A stretch of DNA of 64,000 bases from Dietzia natronolimnaea (GTDB lineage: Bacteria > Actinomycetota > Actinomycetes > Mycobacteriales > Mycobacteriaceae). Below, in pieces: positions 1-8,582 of the stretch (position 1 is the first letter of the stretch; each line of letters starts with the position of its first letter). The notes beneath the pieces were generated by a model. It saw only the letters and a list, made by a program, of their open reading frames with translations. It was not told where the DNA came from and made no database searches. The stretch is taken from NCBI RefSeq assembly GCF_039525805.1, contig NZ_BAAAHZ010000007.1. One strand, given 5' to 3'. The position numbers were made by a program, and so were the translations under genes.

Positions 1-559
1 TCGGGGCGAGCTCGGCGCGGAAGCACAGCCACTTGTAGTCGTTCTTCTCCACGCGGGTCGTGGAGGTCGTGGGGGCGGCGAGCGTCCCCACGGTGGTGAA
101 GCTGGCTGCCGAGGAACAGTTGGACGGCGGGGTCGAGCCACCGCCGAGCTCGGCGATCGACACGGCGACCTTGCTGGTCAGCGCGTTGGAGGCGACGCTC
201 TGCTGCGCGATGGTGACATCCGCGCCGAGCTTTCCCTTGTTCTCGTGCAGGCCCACCAGCTGGTAGACGGGCACTCCCGGGACCAGGGCCTTGGAGGCGG
301 GGCCGAACTGCATGGTGCCGGCCTTGTCCTTGGTGACGAACTCGTTCCACCCCTCGGTGGCGTTGAAGTGGGCCTGGATGTTGAAGTCGCTGCCCGTGGT
401 ACCGAACTCGCTCACGCCCCACGCCGTGTCGGACCAGGCGGCCAGGGTCACCGCGGCACCGACGCCCAGCACCAGACCGGAGGCCATGATGGCGCGGGCC
501 TTCTTGCGGCGGTTCTGCGTCGGGGAGGCAGTCGGGGAGGTCTGGGGCGTGGTGCTCAT
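1..559 (-). CDS. SipW-type signal peptide secreted protein (partial)
   Basis: The gene starts at an ATG at 559 and runs off the left edge, leaving about 186 codons without the C-terminus. The N-terminus is a polar stretch (NRRKKAR, about residues 17-23), a hydrophobic core (ASGLVLGVGAAVTL) and then LAAWSDTAWG. This matches the alternate, SipW-dependent signal peptide seen in actinobacterial and Bacillus TasA-like secreted proteins. The remainder is Thr/Ser-rich, with two Cys near residues 154 and 179, and looks extracellular. A GGAAAGG ribosome-binding site lies about 8 bases upstream. The family role is unknown; other members are secreted surface or fibre-like proteins. The signal-peptide type is inferred from the motif only. 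Confidence 0.8.
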   Translation of the reverse strand, partial: MSTTPQTSPTASPTQNRRKKARAIMASGLVLGVGAAVTLAAWSDTAWGVSEFGTTGSDFNIQAHFNATEGWNEFVTKDKAGTMQFGPASKALVPGVPVYQLVGLHENKGKLGADVTIAQQSVASNALTSKVAVSIAELGGGSTPPSNCSSAASFTTVGTLAAPTTSTTRVEKNDYKWLCFRAELAP

Positions 560-621
560 GGGTGGGCCTTTCCGGTGGAGGTGAGGGTGCGCGCCAACAC
601 TCTTGTTGACATATCGCATTT

Positions 622-650
622 ATTATCGTTTACCTACTGGCCGGTAGCAA
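622..650 (-). promoter_or_regulatory. Promoter with palindromic operator for the SipW-type gene
   Basis: On the minus strand, TTGCTA (645-650) and GATAAT (622-627) are separated by exactly 17 bases and sit about 65 bases upstream of the ATG at 559. The spacer contains an imperfect palindrome, CTACTGGCCGGTAG (634-647 on the plus strand), in which only one base pair breaks symmetry. A palindrome placed between -35 and -10 is the usual position for a repressor operator. Which repressor binds is unknown. Confidence 0.45.
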
Positions 651-655
651 GCGGA

Positions 656-1026
656 AGTAACGGTTTTGTAAACAACGTCACAGTTTCGCGATTCGCGCCA
701 AAAGTGCAGTTCAACAGGGAACCTGACAGGTGTCTCATCTTCTATGCTGCGAGGCATTGGGAGGTCGCAGCCCGATTTGGACGCTGTGCCAGGACTGTCG
801 GAGGACTGAGGCGGATCGCGACGGCAGCGACGACGACAGCAACAACGACACGCGACGACGAGGCATCCAGCCCGTCCGCGGCACCCGACTCAGGTGACAG
901 CCCCACTTGGCGGGCATCTCGCCGGTCCCAGAGCCGAAATCCCGGCGAGAGGTCCGCCAACCGCGGCGTTGCGGGGGAGGGCGGCGTTGCGGGGAAGGGG
1001 TGAACAAGAGCGAGGACGGACCGCGC
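656..1026. other. Intergenic region, no gene seen
   Basis: This stretch separates the SipW-type gene from the regulator gene. Reading frames here have no ribosome-binding site and protein-like composition is absent. It contains an imperfect 18-bp tandem duplication (963-980 and 981-998, unit GCGGCGTTGCGGGGGAGG with one change) of unknown role. Confidence 0.5.
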
Positions 1027-2742
1027 TCAGGAGCCGCGCAGCTCCCACATCCGTAGAGCGAGGCGTAGCTCCATCGCGCGGTCGCCGCGACGCCACCCGG
1101 GGCCGAGGACCGAGTCGAGCCGGTCGAGCCGCTGGTACACGGTGTTGACGTGGACGTAGAGCCGGTCGGCGGTGCCCGAGGGGCTGGCATCGGCGGCGAA
1201 CCAGGCGCTCAGGGTCTCCAGCAGGGCGGTCCCGCGGTCGCGGTCGTAGCGGCGGATCGGCCCGAGGTTGCGCTCGATGAACTGGGTGACGTCACCGCGG
1301 TCGACCTCACTGAACAACAGCCCGTACAGGCCGAGCTCCTCGGTCGCCGCCCCCTCGCCCGCGCGCCCCAGAGCCACGAGCAGCTGCGCGGCGCGCCGGG
1401 CCCGCTCGACATGGTCGGTCACGGCCACCAGGTCTCCGGTCGGGCCTGACGCGCCCACGGTCGCCGAGTGCGAGCTGAGCCGGGTCGCCACGTCGCGGGC
1501 TGTCTCACCGGCATCCGACCCGGGCAGGAGCATCACCGCGCGGTCGCCGTAGGTGGTCACCAGCCCACCGTCGGCCCGGGCGAGCGACCGGCACTCCGTC
1601 TGTAGAGCCCGGGACATCCGTGTCTCGGCGGGGGTGATCACCAGCGCGATCAGGTCGGCGTGGACGTCGACGCCCAGCAGGGTGGCCCTGCGGCCGATCG
1701 CCTCGAGGTCGTGCTCGCCGGGGGAGAGCAGTTCGGCCAGGAGCTCGCCGCGGACGCGGTTGTCGGCCTCGTCCCGCGCGCGGTGGCCCAGCAGGATCAG
1801 CGCGATCACCGAGCTCACCCGCTCCAGCACCCGACCGATGGCCGGGACGGAGCCCCGGCTGGCGTAGGTGACGTACCCCAGGTGGTCGGAGCCGGTGACG
1901 ACGGGGTTGACGACGACGAGGTGGCCCTCCTCCTGGAGTGTGACCATCCGCTCGGTGTCCGCGGCGACCTCCTCCAGGACCCGCCGGAGCAGCTCGGCCG
2001 GCGGGCCCTCGGCGGACCGGGCGGCGCCGATCTCCCGGTGGGCCAGGTCGAAGACGGCGGCGGTGCCCCCCTCCATGTCGACCAGTAGGTCCACGATCTC
2101 CGGGACCGTGGCCCCGGCCACCACCAGCCGGGTGAGGCGCTCGTGCAGGTCCACGGTCGCGGCCAGGCGTGCGGTCTGGGCGCGCTCGGCGTCGAGGGCG
2201 TCGCGGGTCTCGTCCAGTTCCCGTCTGCGGCGCGAGGCGCGTTCGGCGGCGGTGAGTGCCGCGGAGACCTGGTCGGCCAGCAGCGCGACCAGGGTGATCT
2301 CGTCCTGGGTGAAGTCGCGCTCGCCGCGGTCGGAGGTGAACAGCGTCCCGGTGAGCCGGCCGTGGGTGCGCACGGGCACGCCGAGGATCGCCTTGACGCC
2401 CTCGTCGCGGATGATCGGGTCGATGACGTGCGTGTACTGCTCGTCGGCCAGGTAGTTGCGGGTCCAGCGCGGCGCCATGGCCTCGGCGACCTGCCCGCCC
2501 AGCCCGAGCCCCATGCCCAGCCGGATGGTGTCGAACCTAGGGCTGGTGGCGCCCTCGGCCATCCGCATGTAGGTGTCGCCGCGCTCGGGGTCCAGCAGCA
2601 TCACGTAGGCCAGGTCGGTGCCCACGAGTTGGCGGGCCCGACGGATGGCGATGTGCAGGACGGCGTCCTCGTCCTGCGCGGCCGCCAGCTCGGCGGCCGC
2701 GTCGAGGACGTCCCGTAGCCCCAGGGCGAGGTCGACGGCCAC
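1027..2742 (-). CDS. GAF-domain/PucR C-terminal helix-turn-helix transcriptional regulator
   Basis: This is a 571-residue protein starting at a GTG (2742) two bases after the stop of the enoyl-CoA hydratase gene, so the two are co-transcribed. The frame stays open far upstream, but those codons only shadow the hydratase. Residues about 25-165 form a GAF domain (LVGTDLAYVMLLDP, GLGLGGQVAEAMAPRW, LTGTLFTSDRGERDF). A middle CdaR/GGDEF-like region follows. The last about 60 residues form the PucR C-terminal helix-turn-helix, with the hallmark ASPSGTADRLYVHVNTVYQR. Proteins of this type sense small molecules and activate nearby catabolic genes. It probably controls the divergent acyl-CoA synthetase and symporter operon, which is inferred from position. 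Confidence 0.85.
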   Translation of the reverse strand: MAVDLALGLRDVLDAAAELAAAQDEDAVLHIAIRRARQLVGTDLAYVMLLDPERGDTYMRMAEGATSPRFDTIRLGMGLGLGGQVAEAMAPRWTRNYLADEQYTHVIDPIIRDEGVKAILGVPVRTHGRLTGTLFTSDRGERDFTQDEITLVALLADQVSAALTAAERASRRRRELDETRDALDAERAQTARLAATVDLHERLTRLVVAGATVPEIVDLLVDMEGGTAAVFDLAHREIGAARSAEGPPAELLRRVLEEVAADTERMVTLQEEGHLVVVNPVVTGSDHLGYVTYASRGSVPAIGRVLERVSSVIALILLGHRARDEADNRVRGELLAELLSPGEHDLEAIGRRATLLGVDVHADLIALVITPAETRMSRALQTECRSLARADGGLVTTYGDRAVMLLPGSDAGETARDVATRLSSHSATVGASGPTGDLVAVTDHVERARRAAQLLVALGRAGEGAATEELGLYGLLFSEVDRGDVTQFIERNLGPIRRYDRDRGTALLETLSAWFAADASPSGTADRLYVHVNTVYQRLDRLDSVLGPGWRRGDRAMELRLALRMWELRGS

Positions 2743-2744
2743 GG

Positions 2745-3524
2745 TCAGCGGCCGAGGAAGTCGGCCTTGCCGGGCCCGGAGTCGATGAACGACTGCATGC
2801 CCACTTCGCGGTCCTCGGTGGCGAACAGCGCCGCGAACAGGGCGCGCTCGATGCTCAGGCCGGTGGCCAGGTCGACCTCGATGCCGCGGTCGACGGCCTC
2901 CTTGACCGCCCGCAGCGCCATCCGGGGGCCGCCCACGAACTGCCGGGCCCACTCGATCGCGCGGGTGGTGGCCTGGCCGTCCGGGACCACTTCTTCCACC
3001 GCGTGCAGCTCGAGCGCCTCGGCGGCGGTGAGCGTGCGGCCGGTCAGGCACAGGTCCTTGGCCACCGCGGGGCCGACCAGGCGCGCGAGCCGCTGGGTGC
3101 CGCCGGCGCCGGGGATGATGCCCAGCAGGATCTCGGGCTGGCCGAGCTTGGCCCTCTCGGCGGCGATCCGCCGGTCGCAGCACAGCGCCAGCTCCATGCC
3201 GCCGCCGAGCGCTGCGCCGGTGATCGCGGCGACCGTGGGCTGGGGGATCTCCGCGACGGCGGTGAACGCCGACTGCAGCTCGCGGGCCTCGGTGAGCATC
3301 TGCGCGTACGGCATCTGCCGCATCTCCTTGATGTCCGCGCCGGCGGCGAAGACACGCTCGCTGCCGGTGAAGACCACCGCGTCGACGTCGCTGCGCCCCG
3401 AGACCTCCTGCGCCACGGCCCGCAGTTCCTCCTGCATGCCGCGGGACAGGGCGTTGACCGGCGGCCGGTCCAGGGTGACCAGCGCGAGGCCGTCGGTGAC
3501 GTCGAGGGATAGGAATTCATACAT
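2745..3524 (-). CDS. Enoyl-CoA hydratase/isomerase (crotonase family)
   Basis: The protein is 259 residues, the normal size for a crotonase. The ATG at 3524 (MYEFLSLDV) is chosen because homologues begin here; codons further upstream lie in the divergent promoter region. The oxyanion-hole segments are visible: FAAGADIKEM near residue 60 and GAALGGGMELALCCD near residues 100-115. The catalytic-Glu segment is PEILLGIIPGAGGTQRL. It hydrates trans-2-enoyl-CoA or a related substrate in beta-oxidation. It is followed after two bases by the PucR-type regulator gene. The divergent acyl-CoA synthetase suggests both act on the same imported acid. Confidence 0.9.
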   Translation of the reverse strand: MYEFLSLDVTDGLALVTLDRPPVNALSRGMQEELRAVAQEVSGRSDVDAVVFTGSERVFAAGADIKEMRQMPYAQMLTEARELQSAFTAVAEIPQPTVAAITGAALGGGMELALCCDRRIAAERAKLGQPEILLGIIPGAGGTQRLARLVGPAVAKDLCLTGRTLTAAEALELHAVEEVVPDGQATTRAIEWARQFVGGPRMALRAVKEAVDRGIEVDLATGLSIERALFAALFATEDREVGMQSFIDSGPGKADFLGR

Positions 3525-3639
3525 GTGGGGACTCCGAACGTAGGGGGAATCTCTATTGTATGTGAACCAGGCCACTCATACCGTCGTGGGGCGAGCTCCT
3601 CCGAGTGAGGGGGCTCACAGAGACCGAGGAGTTGAACGC
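3525..3639. promoter_or_regulatory. Divergent promoter region
   Basis: This 115-base spacer separates the enoyl-CoA hydratase gene (minus) from the acyl-CoA synthetase gene (plus). It is the only AT-richer patch nearby (CTCTATTGTATGTG around 3551-3564) and must hold both promoters. No clear operator palindrome is seen. An AGGAG ribosome-binding site lies just before the ATG at 3640. Confidence 0.4.
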
Positions 3640-5406
3640 ATGCCATCGACCGCCCAGGCACGGCCCTGGCGTCCGCCGCTGGGGCCAGAGGGCTTCCGGT
3701 GGGAGATCCCGGACCGATTCAACATCGGAGCCGCGTGCACGGACGCCCATCCGCCGGAGTCCCCCGCGATCGTGGTGGACCGCGGCGACGACCCGCCGGA
3801 GATCACCACGTTCGGCGAGCTCGGAGCCCGCGCCCGCCGCCTCGTCACCGTCCTGCGCGAGCGCGGGGTCGGCGAGGGCGACCGGATCGCCGTGATGTGC
3901 GCGCAGTCCGCCGAGACCGCCGTGGCCCACGTGGCCGCCTACCTGATGGGCGCGATCGCGGTCCCGCTCTCGGTGAAGTTCGGACCCGAGGCCGCCCTGT
4001 TCCGGATGGGCGACTCCGGCGCCGTGGCGGCGGTGTTCGACGCCGACTGCCACGCGCGCCTGGCCGACGAACTCGCCGGGTTGCCCGAGCTGCGCACCGT
4101 GCTGGTCAGCGGCGATGCGGTGCCCGAGACGGCGTCGTCGGCTGTCGGGGCGATGCTCGCGGCTGGCACGGCCCCGGCGACCGAGGCGGGTGCGCTCACC
4201 GTGCTGCCGTTGTCGGTGACGGACTCGGCCGACCTCGCCGTCGTCGTCGCGGATACCGGACCCGACGACCCGGCCCTGCTCATCTACACCTCCGGAACCA
4301 CCGGCCAGCCCAAGGGCGCCCTGCACGGACACCGCGTGGTGCTGGGGCACATGCCCGGAGTGGTCCGCGCGCTCGACGGGTTCCCCCAGAACGCTGCGCC
4401 GGGCGAATCGGGTGACGTGTTCTGGACCCCGGCCGACTGGGCGTGGGCCGGTGGGTTGCTCGACGTGCTGCTGCCGAGCCTCTACAGCGGTGTGCCCGTG
4501 GTGGCCTCCGCCCGTCGGCCCAGCCCGGAGACCGTGGAGCACATCCTGCGCCGGCACGGGGTGACCTGCTCGTTCCTGCCGCCGACCATCCTCAAGATGA
4601 TGCGCGCGTCCGAGGTGGACTACTCGCACACCGGGCTGCGGGCCGCGTTCTCCGGGGGCGAGGCGCTGGGCGAGGCCGTGGCCGAATGGGCGCGCGAGGC
4701 GCTGGGCGTGCAGGTCAACGAGATCTACGGGCAGACCGAATGCAATCTGACGGTGGGCACGTGCCACGCCGAGTTCGCGACCCCGCCCGGCTCGATGGGA
4801 CGCCCGACGCCGGGTTTCGATCTGGTGCTGTTGGACGAGACCGGACGACCGGTCGCCACGGGCGAGGTCGGCGAGGTCTGCGTGCGGCTGCCCAGCCCGA
4901 ATGCGTTCCTGCGCTACTGGAACGCCCCCGACAAGACGGCAGAGAAGACCGCCGACGGAGTCCTGCACACCGGGGATCTGGCGAGGGTCGACGAGAGGGG
5001 GAACTTCTGGTTCTCCGGCCGCAACGACGACCTGATCTCCTCGGCCGGCTACCGCGTGGGCCCCGGCGAGATCGAGGACCAGATCCTGCGCCACGGTGGC
5101 GTCGAGATGGTGGCCGTGATCGGCGTGCCGGACGAGCTGCGCGGAGAGGCGATCGTCGCGTACGTCGTCCCCGCAGAGGGGGTCAGCGGCACCGACGAGC
5201 TGGCCCGCGAGATCCAGGCCCTGGTCAAGGAGCGCCTGGCCTTCTACCAGTACCCGCGGGAGGTCCTCTTCCTCGACGAGCTCCCCACCACCAACACCGG
5301 CAAGATCCGCCGCGCCAAGCTGCGGGCCGATCACGCCCGACCGACATCCGTCCACGCTCACCCGACATCCGACCACGCCCGACCGAACCCTGAGGATCCC
5401 TCATGA
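3640..5406 (+). CDS. AMP-binding acyl-CoA synthetase
   Basis: This 588-residue ANL-superfamily ligase activates a carboxylic acid with ATP and then CoA. The start ATG (MPSTAQARPW) follows AGGAG with good spacing; upstream in-frame codons lack homologous sequence. The P-loop motif YTSGTTGQPKGALHG is near residue 215. Other core motifs are YGQTECN (about 362), HTGDLARVDERG (about 445), and the C-terminal hinge and Lys region NTGKIRRAKLRAD. Architecture and length resemble acetyl-/medium-chain acyl-CoA synthetases (AcsM/MACS type). The stop overlaps the start of the symporter gene (ATGA), so transport and activation are coupled. The substrate cannot be read from sequence. Confidence 0.9.
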   Translation: MPSTAQARPWRPPLGPEGFRWEIPDRFNIGAACTDAHPPESPAIVVDRGDDPPEITTFGELGARARRLVTVLRERGVGEGDRIAVMCAQSAETAVAHVAAYLMGAIAVPLSVKFGPEAALFRMGDSGAVAAVFDADCHARLADELAGLPELRTVLVSGDAVPETASSAVGAMLAAGTAPATEAGALTVLPLSVTDSADLAVVVADTGPDDPALLIYTSGTTGQPKGALHGHRVVLGHMPGVVRALDGFPQNAAPGESGDVFWTPADWAWAGGLLDVLLPSLYSGVPVVASARRPSPETVEHILRRHGVTCSFLPPTILKMMRASEVDYSHTGLRAAFSGGEALGEAVAEWAREALGVQVNEIYGQTECNLTVGTCHAEFATPPGSMGRPTPGFDLVLLDETGRPVATGEVGEVCVRLPSPNAFLRYWNAPDKTAEKTADGVLHTGDLARVDERGNFWFSGRNDDLISSAGYRVGPGEIEDQILRHGGVEMVAVIGVPDELRGEAIVAYVVPAEGVSGTDELAREIQALVKERLAFYQYPREVLFLDELPTTNTGKIRRAKLRADHARPTSVHAHPTSDHARPNPEDPS

Positions 5407-6995
5407 ACAATCCCGTCGTCATAGGCGTCGTTCTCGCCTATTTCGTGCTCATGTTCGCCATCGGCGCGTGGGCCAACACCAAGATGAAGTCGGCCAAGGA
5501 GTTCCTCGTCGCGGGGCAGTCCCTGGGCTTCTTCGTGATGGCCATCGCCAGCTTCTCCTCCATCCAGTCCGGCTGGGGCATGGTCGGCGGAACCGGCCAG
5601 ACCTACGCCTGGGGCCTGCAGGCGCTCATCGCCGTGGGGCTGCTCGCGCCCTTCGGCTTTGCCGTCGCCTGGTTCCTGCTGGGCAGCCGACTCAACTGGA
5701 TCGGCAAGAAGCACCGCGTGTACTCGGTGCCCGACCTCATCCGGGTCCGCTTCCAGGACCGGACCTCGCACGCCACCATGTCGGTGGCGATCTTCATCGC
5801 CTCGATCGCGTACATGACCGCCCAGGTCACCTCGATCGGCGTGATCATCTCGCTGCTGCTGGGCACCTCGATCCCGACCAGCGTGTGGATCGGCTCCATG
5901 GTCGTGGCCGCGTACACGATGGCCGGCGGCATGCTCGCGGCCGTGTGGACCGACCTGGTGCAGGGCGTGCTCATGGTGGTCATGTCCGTGGGGCTGTTCT
6001 TCTTCGCCGTCCAGGTGGCCGGCGGGTGGCTCCCCATGCTCGACACCATCTCGGCCGGGAGCGCGGAGATGCTCTCGATCGACGGCGTCCAGGCGCCCAC
6101 CTACATCTTCGCCTTTGGTCTGTTGATCTTCGTGGGCGCCGTGGGCCAGCCGCAGCTGCTCACCAAGTTCCTCATGCTCCGCGACATGACGCAGCTCAAG
6201 TGGGGTGCCGCCGTGGCGGGTATCGCCTACGCCATCACCACTCTGTTCTCCGTGGGCATCGGTCTGTCCACCCGCTCCATGACCCTCACCGGCGACGCCC
6301 CGGAACTCGAGAGCATCGACGACACCGCCATCTGGTTCCTCGACTCGGTGACCAACCCGATCGTCGGCGGCATCGCGCTGACCGGCCTGCTGGCCGCGAT
6401 CATGTCCTCGGCCTCGAGCTTCATCACCATCGGCGCCTCGTCGATGATGCGTGACCTGCCCGGCGCGTTCGGCATCAAGGTGGTCCGCGAGCTGATGTGG
6501 AGCCGGATCGCGAGCCTCACCCTGGTGGTGCTGTCGGTCCTGCTCACCCTGTTCCTCTCGCAGGTGGTGTTCCTGCTCGGCGCGCTGGGCTGGGCCGCCT
6601 TCGCCGCAGCGATCGTCGGCCCGGTGGTCATGTCCATCTACTGGCATCGCGCGACGGCCACCGCCGCGACCGTCACGGTGGCGTTCGCGATCCTCGGCAA
6701 CATGATCATCACCTCCCTGGCCGCGCGGGACATCATCTCCGTCCCGGCGTTCATGCAGGTCGGCGGCATCTCGCTGCTCGTGTCGATCGTGCTGTTCTAC
6801 GTGGTGTCGCTGATGACCACCAACCGTCACCCCGACGCCACCCTGGAGTTCCTGTACGGCGGACGCAGCGCGGTGACCGACCCGCGGGTGAGTGGCGGGG
6901 CTGCCGCCCCGACCGCAGCGTCGACGACCGCAGCGTCCACCTCGACCGCCAGGTCCACCTCGACCGCCTCCACCGAAAGGAACGACCATGTCTGA
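5403..6995 (+). CDS. Sodium:solute symporter family transporter
   Basis: A 530-residue membrane protein of the SSS family with about 12-13 hydrophobic helices. The family-typical N-terminus is visible: a first helix, then NTKMKSAKEFLVAGQSLGFF and a helix-2 region with SIQSGWGMVGGTG. It resembles pantothenate/proline/acetate-type permeases and imports an organic acid or amine with Na+. The start overlaps the acyl-CoA synthetase stop by four bases and the end overlaps the next small membrane gene by eight bases. The last about 35 residues form an unusual Thr/Ser/Ala tail that is probably cytoplasmic and disordered. The substrate is likely the acid activated by the upstream ligase (inference). 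Confidence 0.9.
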   Translation: MNNPVVIGVVLAYFVLMFAIGAWANTKMKSAKEFLVAGQSLGFFVMAIASFSSIQSGWGMVGGTGQTYAWGLQALIAVGLLAPFGFAVAWFLLGSRLNWIGKKHRVYSVPDLIRVRFQDRTSHATMSVAIFIASIAYMTAQVTSIGVIISLLLGTSIPTSVWIGSMVVAAYTMAGGMLAAVWTDLVQGVLMVVMSVGLFFFAVQVAGGWLPMLDTISAGSAEMLSIDGVQAPTYIFAFGLLIFVGAVGQPQLLTKFLMLRDMTQLKWGAAVAGIAYAITTLFSVGIGLSTRSMTLTGDAPELESIDDTAIWFLDSVTNPIVGGIALTGLLAAIMSSASSFITIGASSMMRDLPGAFGIKVVRELMWSRIASLTLVVLSVLLTLFLSQVVFLLGALGWAAFAAAIVGPVVMSIYWHRATATAATVTVAFAILGNMIITSLAARDIISVPAFMQVGGISLLVSIVLFYVVSLMTTNRHPDATLEFLYGGRSAVTDPRVSGGAAAPTAASTTAASTSTARSTSTASTERNDHV

Positions 6996-7482
6996 TCACG
7001 CCACTGATCCCGCCTCGGATCCCACCGCACGCGGCCGCGCACTCGACGGCGGTCTCGACAGTGCACTGGACCCCGCGGACGCTCCGGAGCCCGACCACAA
7101 GCGCGCGGGCATCCTGATCCACGCGTTCGTGGCAGTGGCCGCCTTCGCGCTGCTCGGGATGTTCACCGACACGTGGCAGATGGTGTTCATCGCCGTGCCG
7201 CTCTTCGCCGTGATCATGATGCTCCTCGGCTCCCTGCACTCCGACGGCTCGTGGGAGAGGGTGTCGACCATCGCGATCGTCGCCTACTGCGCGGGGCTGG
7301 GCGTGCTGGTGTTGTGGTCGATCCTCACCGCATCCGGGGACGCCGTGCTCTGGGGCCTGCCGATGTCGATGGGAGTGATCTTCTATCTTCTCTGGCCCTA
7401 CACCGCCGTGGGCGCGGGCCTGCTCTACGCCCTGGTCTTCGACCGCACCATCGACGAGAAGAGGCTGGCGGCCGCGGCCTGA
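6988..7482 (+). CDS. Small membrane protein linked to the symporter
   Basis: A 164-residue protein with a polar 40-residue N-terminus and four hydrophobic helices (for example ILIHAFVAVAAFALLGMF and MVFIAVPLFAVIMMLLGSL). The ATG at 6988 is preceded by GAAAGGAACGACC and overlaps the symporter stop by eight bases, so the two are translationally coupled. A small companion membrane subunit beside an SSS permease is common in actinobacteria, but I do not recognise a named family. Its role could be assembly or regulation of the transporter. Confidence 0.75.
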   Translation: MSDHATDPASDPTARGRALDGGLDSALDPADAPEPDHKRAGILIHAFVAVAAFALLGMFTDTWQMVFIAVPLFAVIMMLLGSLHSDGSWERVSTIAIVAYCAGLGVLVLWSILTASGDAVLWGLPMSMGVIFYLLWPYTAVGAGLLYALVFDRTIDEKRLAAAA

Positions 7483-7584
7483 GCGCCGCCGCCACGTCGT
7501 GTGGTCGCTCCTCGGATGTGCCGGGAGCGCTTCCGTCGCCGAGCCGGGCGGACGACGATGGGGGCACGCGGCGAAGGGAGCGAC

Positions 7585-8106
7585 ATGGACGTCGAGGGCA
7601 CCGGGGAACCCCGCGAGGACCTGGCCGTGGAGCGCGACGAGACCGAGGCTCAGCGGATCGACCGCAACTGGATCGAGCTGCTCCAGGAGCTGCGCATCGT
7701 CCAGACCGGCGGCCAGGTCCTCACCGGCTTCCTGCTGGTGGTGCCGTTCCAGGACCGGTTCGCGGACATCGGGGGCGGCGGTCGCGCCCTCTACCTGGTG
7801 GTCCTGTCGCTCGCCCTCGCCTCGACGGTCGTCCTGCTGGCCCCGGTGATGATCCACCGCGCGGTGTTCCGCTCCCACCGTAAGGACCGGGTGCTGCGAC
7901 TGTCCGCGACGCTGGCCCGCGTGGGCCTGGTCATGCTGTCGATCGCGTTGGTGGGGCTGGCCGCGCTGGTGTTCTCCCTGGTGCTCGGGACGCTGCCGGG
8001 GTTCGCGGCGGGGGCGGCGATGGCGGTTCTCGTGGCGGTCATGCTCTTCGTGGTGCCCGCCCGGGTCCGCCATCACACTGCGACCAACCCGTACGTCGCC
8101 GACTGA
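7585..8106 (+). CDS. DUF6328-like four-helix membrane protein
   Basis: A 173-residue protein. The ATG at 7585 follows GAAGGGAGCGAC; earlier in-frame codons have shadow-like composition. The N-terminal 50 residues are polar and contain RIDRNWIELLQELRIVQTGGQVLTGFLL-type sequence, read across about residues 24-50, which is typical of the DUF6328 family. Four hydrophobic helices and the tail TATNPYVAD follow. The molecular role of this family is unknown. It is a probable single-gene unit after the symporter operon. Confidence 0.75.
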   Translation: MDVEGTGEPREDLAVERDETEAQRIDRNWIELLQELRIVQTGGQVLTGFLLVVPFQDRFADIGGGGRALYLVVLSLALASTVVLLAPVMIHRAVFRSHRKDRVLRLSATLARVGLVMLSIALVGLAALVFSLVLGTLPGFAAGAAMAVLVAVMLFVVPARVRHHTATNPYVAD

Positions 8107-8206
8107 GCTGCGGGTGTGTCCGGAATGACACGGCGCCTGCCCCTCCTGGTGGGACAATGGGGTCCGTTCCGGCCCGCGACAGCGCAGGGGGAGGTGGCCG
8201 TTCCCG

Positions 8207-8557
8207 ATGGCGTCGATGGAGATCTACTCCAGTTCCGTTGCCCGGCAGCAGAACGCTGCCGCCGAGCAGGCCCGCACCCGACTGGACGCAGGTCTGCGGG
8301 AATGGTCAGGCCAACGTGCCGCCCTCACCGCCGATGACCTCGGTCGCAACCCGCTGCGCCGGGTGCCGCGAGGTTGGCCGGAGGGGACGGCCACCCGGGT
8401 GGAGGTCGCGGCCCGGGAGGCCTGCGTGATCGACGAGCAGGGCGCGCAGACCGAGGCGTCCCGGCTGTTGTGGTCGGCCACGGCCAAGCTCGTCGGCGCC
8501 GCGGTCTCCCTGGCGGTCCCGCTGGGGATCGTGATCGCGCTGGTGGTGGGGTCATGA
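8207..8557 (+). CDS. Hypothetical protein with C-terminal membrane helix
   Basis: A 116-residue protein preceded by GGGGGAGG. Residues about 1-85 are polar, helical and Ala/Arg/Glu-rich. Residues about 92-115 (VGAAVSLAVPLGIVIALVVG) form one membrane helix, giving a tail-anchored layout. Alternative starts at the next ATG (8216) are possible. The following gene is also a single-helix protein with a coiled, charged domain, so the two may act together. No family recognised. Confidence 0.6.
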   Translation: MASMEIYSSSVARQQNAAAEQARTRLDAGLREWSGQRAALTADDLGRNPLRRVPRGWPEGTATRVEVAAREACVIDEQGAQTEASRLLWSATAKLVGAAVSLAVPLGIVIALVVGS

Positions 8558-8582
8558 GGGCGCTCGGGGGTCGCGCCACCGG

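Noticed and set aside
2743..3183. N-terminal extension of the PucR-type regulator
   Set aside because: The extension lies fully inside the enoyl-CoA hydratase gene and has shadow-like Arg/Gly/Pro composition. A GTG directly after the hydratase stop is the natural start.
3553..6989. Long minus-strand frames opposite the acyl-CoA synthetase and symporter genes
   Set aside because: They are antisense shadows typical of high-GC DNA, with His/Arg/Gly-rich composition and no family motifs. The plus-strand genes have clear motifs.
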